Source: Pseudoduganella violacea
GTDB lineage: Bacteria; Pseudomonadota; Gammaproteobacteria; Burkholderiales; Burkholderiaceae_D
Direction: 5' to 3'
DNA length: 64,000 nt
Assembly (NCBI RefSeq): GCF_014191875.1
Contig: NZ_JACHXD010000020.1
Coordinates: forward strand, 25,850 to 89,849
The notes under the pieces were generated by a model. That model was not told where the DNA came from, ran no database searches, and was given only the letters and a program-made list of their open reading frames with translations. A program made the position numbers and the translations under genes. Below, in pieces: positions 16,501 to 24,640 of the stretch. The number at the start of each line of letters is the position of its first letter. The first letter of the stretch is position 1.

Positions 16501-18019
16501 CGGCATCGCCGGCACCGGCGCCGGCCGGCACGACGATGGCGCGGCGGCATTTCATTTCGCTGCGGCCCAGTTGCAGGGTATGCGCCACGTCGGGCAGCGC
16601 CAGTTCGGGGTGGGCGTCGAGATGGGCCGCGAGCCGCTCTGCCGCCGCGTCCAGCGCGCCGGGGCTGCGGGCCGAGAGCAGCAGCAACTGGGCCGCGCGC
16701 GAGGCGCCGCCCGGTTCGACTTCGGGCGCCTCTTCCAGAATCACGTGGGCATTGGTGCCGCCGATGCCGAAGGAGCTGACCGCCGCGCGCCGCACGCCGC
16801 ACTCGGGCTGCCAGTCGCGCAGCCCGGTGTTGACGAAGAAGGGACTGTTCTCCATATCGAGTTTGGGATTGGGCCGCTCGAAATGCAGGCTGGGCGGAAT
16901 CTGGCGATGTTGCAGCGCCAGCACGCATTTGATCAAGCCGGCGACGCCGGCGGCCGAATCCATATGCCCGGTGTTGGACTTGACCGAGCCCAGGGCGCAA
17001 TAGCGGCGCTGCGTGCTATTCCGCCACGCCTGGCACAGCGCGGCGAACTCGATCGGATCGCCCAGCGGCGTAGCCGTGCCGTGCGCCTCCATCATCGTGA
17101 TCGTGTCCGGCGCCACGCCCGCCATAGCCAGCGCCGTGGCAATCGCATGGGCCTGGCCGGCCACGCTGGGCGCCGTATAGCCGACCTTGTCGGCGCCATC
17201 GTTGTTCAAGCCCCAGCCGCGGATCACGGCGCAGATCGGATCGCCGTCGGCCAGCGCGTCAGCCAAGCGCTTGAGCACCACGCAGCCGGCGCCATTGGCG
17301 CCGACCGTGCCCATGGCGGCGGCATCGAAGGAGCGGCAGTGGCCATCCGGCGAGGCGATGCCGCCTTCCTCGTGGAGATAGCCGCGCAGCATCGGCACGC
17401 CGAGCGTGACGCCGCCGGCCAGCGCCACGTCGGACTGGTATTCGATCAGGCTTTGGCAGGCCAGGCCGACCGCGACCAGCGAAGTGGAGCAGGCCGTGCC
17501 CACCGTGATCGCCGGTCCTTTCAGGTTGAGCTTATAGGCCACCCGGGTGGCCAGGTGGTCTTTGTCGTTGCCGATCAGGATCTGGAAGCCGGTGGCGCGG
17601 CCGGCCAGCTGGGCATTGCCGTAAAGCTGGAAGGCATAGGTGCTCATGCTGGTGCCGGCGAACACGCCGATCATGCCCGGATGGCGCTCGGCCACGCAGC
17701 CGGCGTCCTGCAGCGCTTCGGTGGCGCACTCCAGAAAGACGCGCTGCTGCGGATCGAGGATTTCGGCCTCGCGCGGCGTGAAGCCGAAGAAGTCGGCGTC
17801 GAACTGCTCGATGCCGTCGACCACGCCATTGGCGCGCACATAGCTTGGGTGCGCCAGCGTCTCGGCCGGCACGCCGGCTTGGCGCAGCTCTTCCTCGCTG
17901 AAGAAGCGGATGCATTCGCGGCCCTGGCGCAGATTGTCCCAGAACTCGGCCACGCCGGCGGCCATGGGGAAGCGGCCGGCCATGCCGATCACCGCCACGC
18001 ATTCGGATTGGTCCGTCAT
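13577..18019 (-). CDS. Type I polyketide synthase module KS-AT-KR-ACP
   Basis: A 1480-residue modular PKS. The ketosynthase (about residues 5-430) has Cys177 in TACSTS, His313 in EAHGTATPLGDP and His352 in KSNTGH. The acyltransferase (about 530-830) has FLFPGQGAQHPGMG, the GHSVGEY serine at about 622 and HAFH, which predicts malonyl-CoA. A ketoreductase follows (about 1110-1290, ITGGFGRIG and GPYAAANAMLDALA), then an ACP/PCP-like carrier (DNFFELGGHSLLAI, about 1410-1420). No dehydratase or enoylreductase is present, so the module should add C2 and leave a beta-hydroxyl. The ATG at 18019 is where the KS begins and overlaps the NRPS gene before it; the frame upstream of it is a shadow of that gene. 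Downstream of a Val-loading module this would build a statine-like gamma-amino-beta-hydroxy acid. Confidence 0.92.
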   Translation of the reverse strand: MTDQSECVAVIGMAGRFPMAAGVAEFWDNLRQGRECIRFFSEEELRQAGVPAETLAHPSYVRANGVVDGIEQFDADFFGFTPREAEILDPQQRVFLECATEALQDAGCVAERHPGMIGVFAGTSMSTYAFQLYGNAQLAGRATGFQILIGNDKDHLATRVAYKLNLKGPAITVGTACSTSLVAVGLACQSLIEYQSDVALAGGVTLGVPMLRGYLHEEGGIASPDGHCRSFDAAAMGTVGANGAGCVVLKRLADALADGDPICAVIRGWGLNNDGADKVGYTAPSVAGQAHAIATALAMAGVAPDTITMMEAHGTATPLGDPIEFAALCQAWRNSTQRRYCALGSVKSNTGHMDSAAGVAGLIKCVLALQHRQIPPSLHFERPNPKLDMENSPFFVNTGLRDWQPECGVRRAAVSSFGIGGTNAHVILEEAPEVEPGGASRAAQLLLLSARSPGALDAAAERLAAHLDAHPELALPDVAHTLQLGRSEMKCRRAIVVPAGAGAGDAAALLRQGAPRRSASSARDGKFEGVAFLFPGQGAQHPGMGAGLYRAEPVYREIVDHCAGLLRAPLGLDLRTLMHGADQGEVLRQTQVTQAAVFVASYALARLWMHWGIKPAALAGHSVGEYTAACLAGVLSLEDALQLIARRGQILAGMPPGAMLAVAQPETALRGRFAGAAEIAAVNGPALCVLSGGVAAIADIRRQLESEGVTVQALHTSHAFHSQLVDGAIAPMIEAMAQMRLHAPTIPYLSNLSGHWIGPHEAQNPEYWGRHLRGTVRFADCLGHLLGDTGCALLEVGPGQTLAGFARQHEAYAPGRLIVSSCRHARNAADDTVDDERAALHALGSLWTAGATVDWPAFYGAERRRRVPLPTYPFERQRYWIESSAAAPATAMPAPPAASQPLEDWLYQPRWVRTAPTAPLPADYSDGWAIVGGTEQQVAALAETLADLGQPVERAGSAAGLAELAPSVRTVIALDGIADGVPSAELYYRALSLLHSLSRRSAPTTVLFVTRWTFAVAPREREIEPERAAIIGLAIAAAQEYPQLSCRLIELDAAALSLFGGAHAAALLAEALPQAAPWIAYRGAQRWALTFEPAPLAQVQPALAPALEGNYLITGGFGRIGLLIAEFLARRGAATVVLTGRSPMPPRDHWDGSGDPRIGRLRMIEAMGTKVVLCSGDGGVPADVARLVAEARAQGGKIHGVFHAAGLTAAAYFPGFADIGRDVSEAHFAAKPRAARLLAEALRDDPPDFICLMSSISAVLGGIGFGPYAAANAMLDALAAQQSGATRWISINWDGWTFENQSAAGEALIRAEDGIDVLERTLAAPEIRQLIVSVAPLGPRLQRWLQPPAATAAPAPAPSASHERPEMSAGFIAPTPGRQTLVADLWRDLMGISPIGADDNFFELGGHSLLAIQVVSRLREALQRDLPVRILFDHPTVAALAAALDALDEQPDAELARLLDRIEAMPDAEVSSLLDERGPA

Positions 18020-21000
18020 GTGCTTCTCCTGTGCAGGCGCTCGGCCCGCGCGCGGCGCTGCTGCGCGATGCGCTGGTCGAGCAGGTCGATGGACGCGGGC
18101 TGCGCCGCTTCCTCCCGTGGCTGAAGCGGCGCGCGCTGCGGCTCGGCGCCAGGTTCCAGGTGCCGCGCCAGCGCCGCCACGGTGGGAAAGCGGAACAGGT
18201 CGACCATCGGCAAGGCGCGGCCCAGCAGGCCCGTCAGGCGGCTGTGGATCTGCTGCAGCAGCAGCGAATGGCCGCCCAGGTCGAAGAAATTGTCGTCCAG
18301 GCCGACGCGTTCGTGCGCCAGCACTTCGCGCCAGATGGCGGCGATGATGCGCTCCAGTTCCGATTGCGGTTCGGCGAACGGGAGTTGGCCGCCCCATTCG
18401 CCGCCGTCGCCGGCCGGCAACGCATGGCGGTCGATCTTGCCGCTGGCCGTCAAGGGGAAGGCGTCGAGCGGGATCAGCGTGGCCGGCACCATATACTCGG
18501 GCAGCTCCTGTTGCAGGAAACGGCGCAGCGCGTGGATGTCGGCCGCCCGTTCGAGGATGGCGTAGCCCAGCAGGCGGCGCTCCTGGCCGTCGCCGGCGGC
18601 GAGCACGCAGGCATCGCGTACCAGCGGATGGCGCCGCATCACGGCCTCGATCTCGCCCAGTTCGATGCGGAAGCCGCGCAGTTTCACCTGGTGGTCGCGG
18701 CGGCCGATGAATTCGAGCGCGCCGTCGACGCGGTAGCGCACCTGGTCGCCCGTACGGTACAGGCGCTGGCCGGAATTGGGCGGCGCGAAGGGATTGGGGA
18801 TGAAGCGCTGCGCGCTCAGCTCCGCGTCGCCCAGATAGCCGCTGGCGACGCCGTCGCCGCCGATATACAGCTCGCCGACCACGCCGGCCGGCGCCAGCTG
18901 CATTTCCGTGTCGAGCACATAGAGCTGGGTATTGGCCAGGGCGCGCCCGATCGGCACGCGCTGGCCCAGCGCCGTGCCGCGCTCCATGCGGTGGCAGGCG
19001 GCGAAGGTGGTGGCCTCGGTGGGGCCGTAACCGTTAATCAGCGTGCAGCCGGGCAGTTCGTCGAGCACGCGCTGGCACAGCGGGGGAGACAGCACGTCGC
19101 CGCCGGCCAGCAACTGGCGCACCCGCCACAGCGAGCCGAGCTGGGCTTCGACCATCTGGTGGAACAGGCTGGCCGTCAGCCACAGGATGGTGACGCCGGC
19201 CCGTTCGATGCAGGCGCCCAGCTCCTCCAGCGAAGGCAGCCCGGGCGGCGCGATTTCAAGCCGCGCGCCATTCAGCAGCGCGCCCCAGATTTCGAAGGTC
19301 GAGGCGTCGAACTGGAGCGGGGCGAACTGCAGCAGCACGTCGGCGGGACGAATGTTGCAATAATTCGTGTTGCGCACCAGCCGCACCACATTGCGGTGGC
19401 TGACGCAGACGCCCTTGGGTTGGCCGGTCGAGCCTGACGTGAACAGCACATAGGCCAGCGTGCCGGCGTCGGCGCCGCTGTCCGGCGCGCTGTCGTCGCC
19501 GGGCAGCTCAAGGCTATCGAGCAGGATCGGCGCATGCGGCGCCACGGCGGCGGCCGCCGCACCGCGCGAGAGGATGAGGCGGGGCGCGGCTTGCCCGATC
19601 AGCGCGTCCAGCCGCGCCGGCGGATAGGCCGGGTCCAGCGGCAGATAGGCGGCGCCGGCCTCGACGATGGCCACCACGGCCACCACCATGTCGATGCCAC
19701 GCGGCAGGCAAAGACCGACCAGCTCGCCGCGCTGCACGCCTTGCTGCCGCAGCCAGCGCGCCAGCCGCGCCGTGCGCCGCGCCAGCTCGCCGTAGCTCAG
19801 GGCGCCTTCTTCGCTATTTAGCGCGATCGCGTCCGGCGCGGCCAGCGCCTGCTGGCGGAATAGTTCGCCGAGCGTGGCCTCGCGTGGATAGGCCGTGGCC
19901 GTATCGTTCCACTCGGTCAGCAGCAGGGCGCGCTCGCGCGGCGGCAGCAGCGGCAGCCGGGTGACGGGCGTATCGGGGCTGGCGGCAATGCTTTGCAGCA
20001 GCGTTTGCCAGTGGCCGATCAGGCGCGCGATCGTCTCGTCGGCGAACAGGTCGGTGCTGTACTCGAAAATGGCGCAGATGCCTTGCTCGTCCTCGCCCAG
20101 GTAGAGCGTCAGGTCGAACTTGGCGTTGCCGTAGGAGACGGCCGACGGCGTCGCCGGGCCGGGCTGGTAGGACGGCGCTGCTGCCGCGCCGCTGCGCTGC
20201 ACCGCGCTGTTTTGCAGCACGAACATCACCTGGAACAGGGGATTGCGGCTCAGGTCGCGCTGCGGCTGCAAATGCTCCACCAGCTTTTCGAACGGCAGAT
20301 CCTGGTTGGCGTAGGCGCCCAGCGCCGTTTCGCGCACGCGGCGCAGGTATTCGCGGAAAGTCGGCCGCCCGGCCAGGCGGCCGCGCATCACCAGGGTGTT
20401 GACGAAAAAGCCGATCAGCGGCTCGATCTCGGGCCGGTTGCGGTTGGCGATCGGCGTGCCGACCACGACATCGTCCTGGCCCGAATAGCGCATCATCAGC
20501 ACCTGGAAGGCGGCCAGCAGGACCATGAACAGGGTCGCGCCTTCCTGCTGGGCGATGCGGCGCAGGCCGTCGATCACGGGCTGGGCGGTCGCCACGCTCT
20601 GGAAGCCGCCGCGATAGCTGGGCGTGGACGGGCGCGCGAAATCGGTGGGCAGTTGCAGGTTCTGGCAGCCATCGAGCTGGGTCCGCCAGTAATCGAGCTG
20701 GACGCCGAGCTGGGCCACGGTCTGGGTCTGGCGCTGCCAGGCGGCGAAATCGGCGTACTGGATCGGCAGCTCGGGCAGCGGCGAGGGCTGGCCTTGGGCG
20801 AACGCATCGTACAGCGTCGCGATCTCGTGCGTGATGATGTCCATCGACCAGCCGTCCGTGACGATGTGGTGCATGGTCAGCACGAACAGCCAGGCCTGGT
20901 CCTCCATGCGGATCAGCGTGGGGCGCAGCAATGGCCCCCGGCCCAGGTCGAAAGGACGCTGGGCGTCGTCCAGCGCCACCCTGCGCGCCGCTTCCGCGCG

Positions 21001-21288
21001 TTCGGCTGGCGGGGTGTCGCGCAGATCGACGCTGGCGACCGGCACGGCCAGCGCGCCCAGCACTTGCTGGACCGGCGCGCCGTCGACGGCGTGAAAGACG
21101 GTGCGCAGGGCTTCATGGCGCCGCACCAGCTCGTTGATCACCCGGCCCCAGATTGCCTCGTCGAGCACGCAGTGCAAGGGCATATCGATCTGCAAGTTGT
21201 AGAAGGGACTGGCCGGCGCCAGCAGGTGCAGGAACCATAGCCTTTCCTGCGAATAGGAGAGAGGGAAGAGGTTGGCGGATGTATCCAT
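18016..21288 (-). CDS. NRPS module condensation-adenylation-carrier, valine-like
   Basis: A 1090-residue protein. The condensation domain (residues 8-430) has HHIVTDG at 140-146. The adenylation domain (about 465-955) has FTSGSTG (616-622), INGYGPTE and TASGKIDR. The carrier (975-1045) has DLGGHSLL with Ser1008, and the tail is Arg/Gln-rich (1055-1090). The ten specificity residues, aligned by hand to GrsA, read D-A-F-W-L-G-G-T-F-K, nine of ten identical to the classical valine code DAFWIGGTFK. It is the first assembly-line gene in the operon, yet it begins with a complete condensation domain, so either an acyl group or another chain is loaded first. It sits two bases after the thioesterase gene and overlaps the PKS gene. 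Confidence 0.92.
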   Translation of the reverse strand: MDTSANLFPLSYSQERLWFLHLLAPASPFYNLQIDMPLHCVLDEAIWGRVINELVRRHEALRTVFHAVDGAPVQQVLGALAVPVASVDLRDTPPAERAEAARRVALDDAQRPFDLGRGPLLRPTLIRMEDQAWLFVLTMHHIVTDGWSMDIITHEIATLYDAFAQGQPSPLPELPIQYADFAAWQRQTQTVAQLGVQLDYWRTQLDGCQNLQLPTDFARPSTPSYRGGFQSVATAQPVIDGLRRIAQQEGATLFMVLLAAFQVLMMRYSGQDDVVVGTPIANRNRPEIEPLIGFFVNTLVMRGRLAGRPTFREYLRRVRETALGAYANQDLPFEKLVEHLQPQRDLSRNPLFQVMFVLQNSAVQRSGAAAAPSYQPGPATPSAVSYGNAKFDLTLYLGEDEQGICAIFEYSTDLFADETIARLIGHWQTLLQSIAASPDTPVTRLPLLPPRERALLLTEWNDTATAYPREATLGELFRQQALAAPDAIALNSEEGALSYGELARRTARLARWLRQQGVQRGELVGLCLPRGIDMVVAVVAIVEAGAAYLPLDPAYPPARLDALIGQAAPRLILSRGAAAAAVAPHAPILLDSLELPGDDSAPDSGADAGTLAYVLFTSGSTGQPKGVCVSHRNVVRLVRNTNYCNIRPADVLLQFAPLQFDASTFEIWGALLNGARLEIAPPGLPSLEELGACIERAGVTILWLTASLFHQMVEAQLGSLWRVRQLLAGGDVLSPPLCQRVLDELPGCTLINGYGPTEATTFAACHRMERGTALGQRVPIGRALANTQLYVLDTEMQLAPAGVVGELYIGGDGVASGYLGDAELSAQRFIPNPFAPPNSGQRLYRTGDQVRYRVDGALEFIGRRDHQVKLRGFRIELGEIEAVMRRHPLVRDACVLAAGDGQERRLLGYAILERAADIHALRRFLQQELPEYMVPATLIPLDAFPLTASGKIDRHALPAGDGGEWGGQLPFAEPQSELERIIAAIWREVLAHERVGLDDNFFDLGGHSLLLQQIHSRLTGLLGRALPMVDLFRFPTVAALARHLEPGAEPQRAPLQPREEAAQPASIDLLDQRIAQQRRARAERLHRRST

Positions 21289-21290
21289 GC

Positions 21291-22010
21291 TCAGTTCATC
21301 GCCTCGTTGGGACGCAGGGTGGAAAGGCCGAGATCGGCGCAGATGGCATGCTGCACCAGTACCGGTGTCTTATAGAGGTAAAAATGGCCGCCGGGGAAGA
21401 GCCGCAGCCGGAATTCGGCCGTGGTGTGTTGCTGCCAGCCGCGCAGCTCGGGACGGCTGATACGCTCGTCGGCGATGCCGCCCAGGCAGGTGATCGGGCA
21501 GGCCAGCGGCGGCTCCGGCTGGTAGCGGTAATGTTCGGCGATTTCGAGGTCGGAGCGCAGTACCGGCAGCAGCGTGTCCATCAGATCGGGCTGGACCAGC
21601 ACGCCGGGCGGCGTGCCGTCCAGCCGCAGCAACTCGGCCTTGAGCAGTGGCGCGGGCAGCGCATGCAGCGGCGGCCAGCGGCCGCCCAGGTGGGGCGCGC
21701 GAAAGGCCGAGACGAACAGGCGCTCCGGCTGGCGCCGTCCGGCGCGCCGCAGCAGGCGCGCCAGCTCGAAGGCGAGCAGGGCGCCCATGCTGTGCCCCAT
21801 CATGGCGAAGGGCTGGTCCAGCAAGGGTTCGATGTGGCGGGACACGTCGTGCAGCAGCGCATCCAGACGGCGCGGCGCCGCGTCCTTGTAGCGCGCCTCG
21901 CGGCCGGGCAGGGCGACCGGCGTGATCTGCAGCCTGTCCGGTCCCGCCGCCAGCCAGGAACGGAATTGCGAAGGCCCGGCCCCCGCATGGGGAAAACAAA
22001 GAAGCCGCAT
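21291..22010 (-). CDS. Type II thioesterase
   Basis: A 239-residue alpha/beta hydrolase of the GrsT/RifR type: LLCFPHAGAGPSQFRSW at the start, the nucleophile in MMGHSMGALLAFE (Ser about residue 74), and the C-terminal His in FPGGHFYLY. Type II thioesterases edit carrier proteins by removing wrong or stalled acyl groups. Because the assembly line here has no integrated thioesterase, this enzyme might also release the product, but that would be unusual. It lies between the protease gene and the first NRPS gene on the same strand with short gaps, so it belongs to the operon. Confidence 0.9.
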   Translation of the reverse strand: MRLLCFPHAGAGPSQFRSWLAAGPDRLQITPVALPGREARYKDAAPRRLDALLHDVSRHIEPLLDQPFAMMGHSMGALLAFELARLLRRAGRRQPERLFVSAFRAPHLGGRWPPLHALPAPLLKAELLRLDGTPPGVLVQPDLMDTLLPVLRSDLEIAEHYRYQPEPPLACPITCLGGIADERISRPELRGWQQHTTAEFRLRLFPGGHFYLYKTPVLVQHAICADLGLSTLRPNEAMN

Positions 22011-22038
22011 AGGGTTCGCCCCTGGCTACTCCAGCTCG

Positions 22039-23559
22039 TTAGCCCAATTGGGCGATCATGGCACGGATTTCCTGCTGCTTGCCTTCCAGGTCGCTGATCA
22101 GCGCCGCGACGCGTTGCTGCTGTTGCTCCAGGCCGGAAGCATCGGGCCGGCCGACCGGACGCGCCGTGGGACGGGCCGCCTGCGGCACGCCGGCGCCCTG
22201 GATCGCGCCCGGCAGCGCCAGGTCGATGGCCGCCGCCGCCAGCAACTGCCGGACGTGGGCGCCCTGGCGCGCGTCGCCGCTGCGGATCTCGGGGTGGGCC
22301 GCCAGCGCCAGGGCCGCCAGGCCCGAGACGAAGGCGCAAGCCATCGACGTGCCGTCCCAGGCCGCATAGCCGCCGGGCACGCTGGAAATGATCGCCACTC
22401 CGGGCGCGATGAAAGCGGTCTGCGGCCCGCGATTGCTGAAATTGGGTACGAACAGGCCGGAGGCGTCATTGCGCAGTTCGGCGATGCGCAGCGCGTGGGC
22501 GCTGTCGGCGGGGAAGGCGTGCATCGAGCCGAACGCCGTGACCGCCAGCACGCCCTCGCTGGCGGCCGGGTAGGCGATCTGGCTGTCGCCGCCATTGCCG
22601 GCGGCGGCCACCAGCGTGATGCCGGCCTGCGCCGCCTCGGCCAGCTTCAGTGCGAGCAGGGGGCTTGGCCGTTCGATGGCCAGGCTCAGGTTGACCACGT
22701 CCATGCCATTCTCGATGCACCATTGCAGGCCTTCGAGCAGATCGCTGAGCCGGCCGCCGGGGAAGGCCTTCACCGCATACAGCTCGGCCTCGGGCGCCAC
22801 GCCGCACACGCCATGGACGGCATTGCGGCCGCCGATCACGCCCGCGCAATGGGTGCCGTGCCCATCTTCATCGCTGCGGTAGTCATTGCTGCGGGCGCCA
22901 TCCAGCGCGTTCATGCCGCCGGCCACCGCCAGGTCCGGGTGTTCGGCGATGCCGCTGTCGAGCAGAGCGACCTTGACGCCGGCCCCGCCCGACACCTCGC
23001 TCGTCTTGCCCAGCCATTGGCGCTCCCAGGCGGCGGCGCCGCGCGCAATCAGCGGGGGCAGCGCGACCTCGGTGGTCTGTTCCGGCGCCGGCGCCGCGAT
23101 CACGCGCGCCCAGTAGTTGGCGGCGGGCGAGACGATCACATGCTCGATCGCCGCGTCGAGCACGCGCACGCTGGCGCTGCCGTCTTTTCCGGTACGGCCG
23201 CGGTAAGTGGCGCGCGCGCCTTTGACGAACAGCGTGGCGTCGGCCACCGGCGCCCCCGTTTGCGCGTCGCGCACGGCGAAGCGGTATTCCTGGCCGCGGT
23301 CCGGCCCGACCTCGAAGCCCAGGGCCGGCATCGGCGCCAGCAGCGTCAGCGGCTGGTCTTCCTCGATCAGCATATCGCTGTTGGCGCGCGCCAGCTGGTC
23401 CGCCTCGGCGGCGCTCATTTCCACCACCTGGGTGCCGGTCGAGCCGGCGCGTCCCAATTGGTCTTGCGGCAGTCCTGCCACCACGTCCTGCAGGCTCAGG
23501 CCGGAACCCAGCCGGACGTGCTGCGGCACGGCGATGATGTAGCGCTTCCTGACCGACAT
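22039..23559 (-). CDS. Subtilisin-like serine protease (S8), apparently cytoplasmic
   Basis: A 506-residue S8 peptidase. The catalytic triad is visible: Asp in VALLDSGIAEHPD, His in DEDGHGTHCAGVI and Ser in AWDGTSMACAFVSGL; the oxyanion Asn is in VAAAGNGGDSQIA. The first 180 residues are an N-terminal extension with a small beta-domain (FAVRDAQTGAPVADATLFVKG) instead of a signal peptide, so export is not supported. The last 50 residues are Pro/Ala-rich, followed by a Gln-rich coiled coil (LEQQQQRVAALISDLEGKQQ). It is in the biosynthetic operon, between the small glutamine-rich protein and the thioesterase. Possible roles are processing of a neighbouring protein, or a protease target/resistance factor; neither is shown. 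Confidence 0.88.
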   Translation of the reverse strand: MSVRKRYIIAVPQHVRLGSGLSLQDVVAGLPQDQLGRAGSTGTQVVEMSAAEADQLARANSDMLIEEDQPLTLLAPMPALGFEVGPDRGQEYRFAVRDAQTGAPVADATLFVKGARATYRGRTGKDGSASVRVLDAAIEHVIVSPAANYWARVIAAPAPEQTTEVALPPLIARGAAAWERQWLGKTSEVSGGAGVKVALLDSGIAEHPDLAVAGGMNALDGARSNDYRSDEDGHGTHCAGVIGGRNAVHGVCGVAPEAELYAVKAFPGGRLSDLLEGLQWCIENGMDVVNLSLAIERPSPLLALKLAEAAQAGITLVAAAGNGGDSQIAYPAASEGVLAVTAFGSMHAFPADSAHALRIAELRNDASGLFVPNFSNRGPQTAFIAPGVAIISSVPGGYAAWDGTSMACAFVSGLAALALAAHPEIRSGDARQGAHVRQLLAAAAIDLALPGAIQGAGVPQAARPTARPVGRPDASGLEQQQQRVAALISDLEGKQQEIRAMIAQLG

Positions 23560-23606
23560 GACTTCTCCTCGGCCGCGTCGAGCAGCTGTGCCGACCGGCT
23601 TGACGT

Positions 23607-24170
23607 TCAGAGCAGGCCGAGTGCCTGCGCCTGTTGGAGCTGTGCGATCTGCAGTTGCTGCAGGTGGGCCAGAAGGGCCGGCGGCATGGCGGCCTGCTGT
23701 TGCCGGGCCAGTTCGGCCTCATGCTGGGCCACGCCTTCCAGATAGGCCGCTTCCTCCAGCAGCGCAAGCTCGGTCTGCTGCAGCGCGGCCGCATACGTCG
23801 GCAGGTCCATGCCGGCGGCGGCGGCTTCCTGCTCGGCCAGGGCTTGCAGCGTGGCCGGGGCGCAGCCTTGGGCGTGGGCGGACGCCAGCGCCTGTTGCTG
23901 ATACTGCGCCAGCTGCTGCTGTTCCTGGTATTGAGCCAGCTCGGCCAATTGCTGTTGCTGCTGGTAGTGCGCCAGCTCGGCCAACTGCTGCTCTTCGTGC
24001 GCCTGCAGCACGGCTATATATGTGGGCAGGTCCATCCCTGCGGCGGCGGCTTCCTGCGCCGCCAGCAGATGCAAGTGCTGCGCCTGGGTGGCCTCCGCTT
24101 CAAGCTGGGCATGCTGCTGCACGGCCAGTTGCTCAAGCAGCAGCGCCTCCTGCAAGCTGTATTGGTTCAT
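23607..24170 (-). CDS. Gln/Ala/Leu-rich helical protein with an internal duplication
   Basis: A 187-residue protein composed mostly of Q, A, L, E and Y; I know no family for it. It holds two near-identical copies of a segment containing EAAAAGMDLPTY (residues about 36-56 and 111-131, 75 residues apart). Between them is a Gln-rich run of HYQQQQQLAELAQYQEQQQ type. Helical, coiled-coil-prone structure is likely. There is no signal peptide, no membrane segment and only one Cys. It lies between a small protein and the protease on the same strand, so it is part of the NRPS/PKS operon. It might be a scaffold, or a substrate of the adjacent protease; this is inference. Confidence 0.7.
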   Translation of the reverse strand: MNQYSLQEALLLEQLAVQQHAQLEAEATQAQHLHLLAAQEAAAAGMDLPTYIAVLQAHEEQQLAELAHYQQQQQLAELAQYQEQQQLAQYQQQALASAHAQGCAPATLQALAEQEAAAAGMDLPTYAAALQQTELALLEEAAYLEGVAQHEAELARQQQAAMPPALLAHLQQLQIAQLQQAQALGLL

Positions 24171-24174
24171 GGCT

Positions 24175-24582
24175 TTATCTCCTACGCGGTGGTTTTTTGC
24201 CGCGCGTGGACGGACTGGGCGGCAGATCGGACGGGTCTTCGGATGCGCTGGCGTCGGCGGCGGCAGGCGCCTCGCCGCCAGCCCGAAGCTGGGTCAGCAA
24301 TTGCTCAGACACCTTGACGAGATGGTCGAGCGTGGCGCGCAGCTCGCTGCGCAATTGTTCTCTTTCTGCCTCGGGCAGCTCGGCCATCTGCGACAGCGCG
24401 TGCTGGCAGGCGTCGATGGAGCGCCGCAGTTCGCGGCTTTCCAAGGCCGCGCCGGCAACCATCGCCGGCGATGGTCCGGCGGGCGCGCGGGCGCTTGCGG
24501 CGGCCGCATGATGGCCTGGGAACTCGCTGTAGCCGCGCAGGAATGCTTGGTAAAGGCGGGCTTGCAGTGCGCTAGTTTCCAT
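24175..24582 (-). CDS. Small hypothetical protein, first gene of the NRPS/PKS operon
   Basis: A 135-residue protein from the ATG at 24582 (GGAGGG nine bases upstream). The frame is open further upstream, but that extension would cover the likely promoter. Residues 1-25 (METSALQARLYQAFLRGYSEFPG) and 45-105 are helical, with ELPEAEREQLRSELRATLDHLVKVSEQLLTQL as a probable coiled coil. The tail is Pro/Ser/Asp-rich and ends KKPPRRR. I recognise no family. It is four bases from the Gln-rich protein, and the two may work together with the protease. Confidence 0.6.
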   Translation of the reverse strand: METSALQARLYQAFLRGYSEFPGHHAAAASARAPAGPSPAMVAGAALESRELRRSIDACQHALSQMAELPEAEREQLRSELRATLDHLVKVSEQLLTQLRAGGEAPAAADASASEDPSDLPPSPSTRGKKPPRRR

Positions 24583-24611
24583 GGCATTCGACCCTCCATT
24601 CGACCTGAACC

Positions 24612-24640
24612 AGTGTATGCCGCTGGACCGGTGAAGACAA
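24612..24640 (-). promoter_or_regulatory. Candidate promoter of the NRPS/PKS operon
   Basis: Reading the minus strand, TTGTCT (24635-24640) and TACACT (24612-24617) are separated by exactly 17 bases and lie about 30 bases upstream of the first start codon. Each hexamer matches four of six consensus positions. No other -35/-10 pair in the 190-base divergent spacer looks better by eye. Confidence 0.35.

Noticed and set aside
15794..18124. 776-codon open frame opposite the PKS
   Set aside because: It lies antisense to the KS and AT domains with all motifs on the other strand; composition is typical of a shadow frame.
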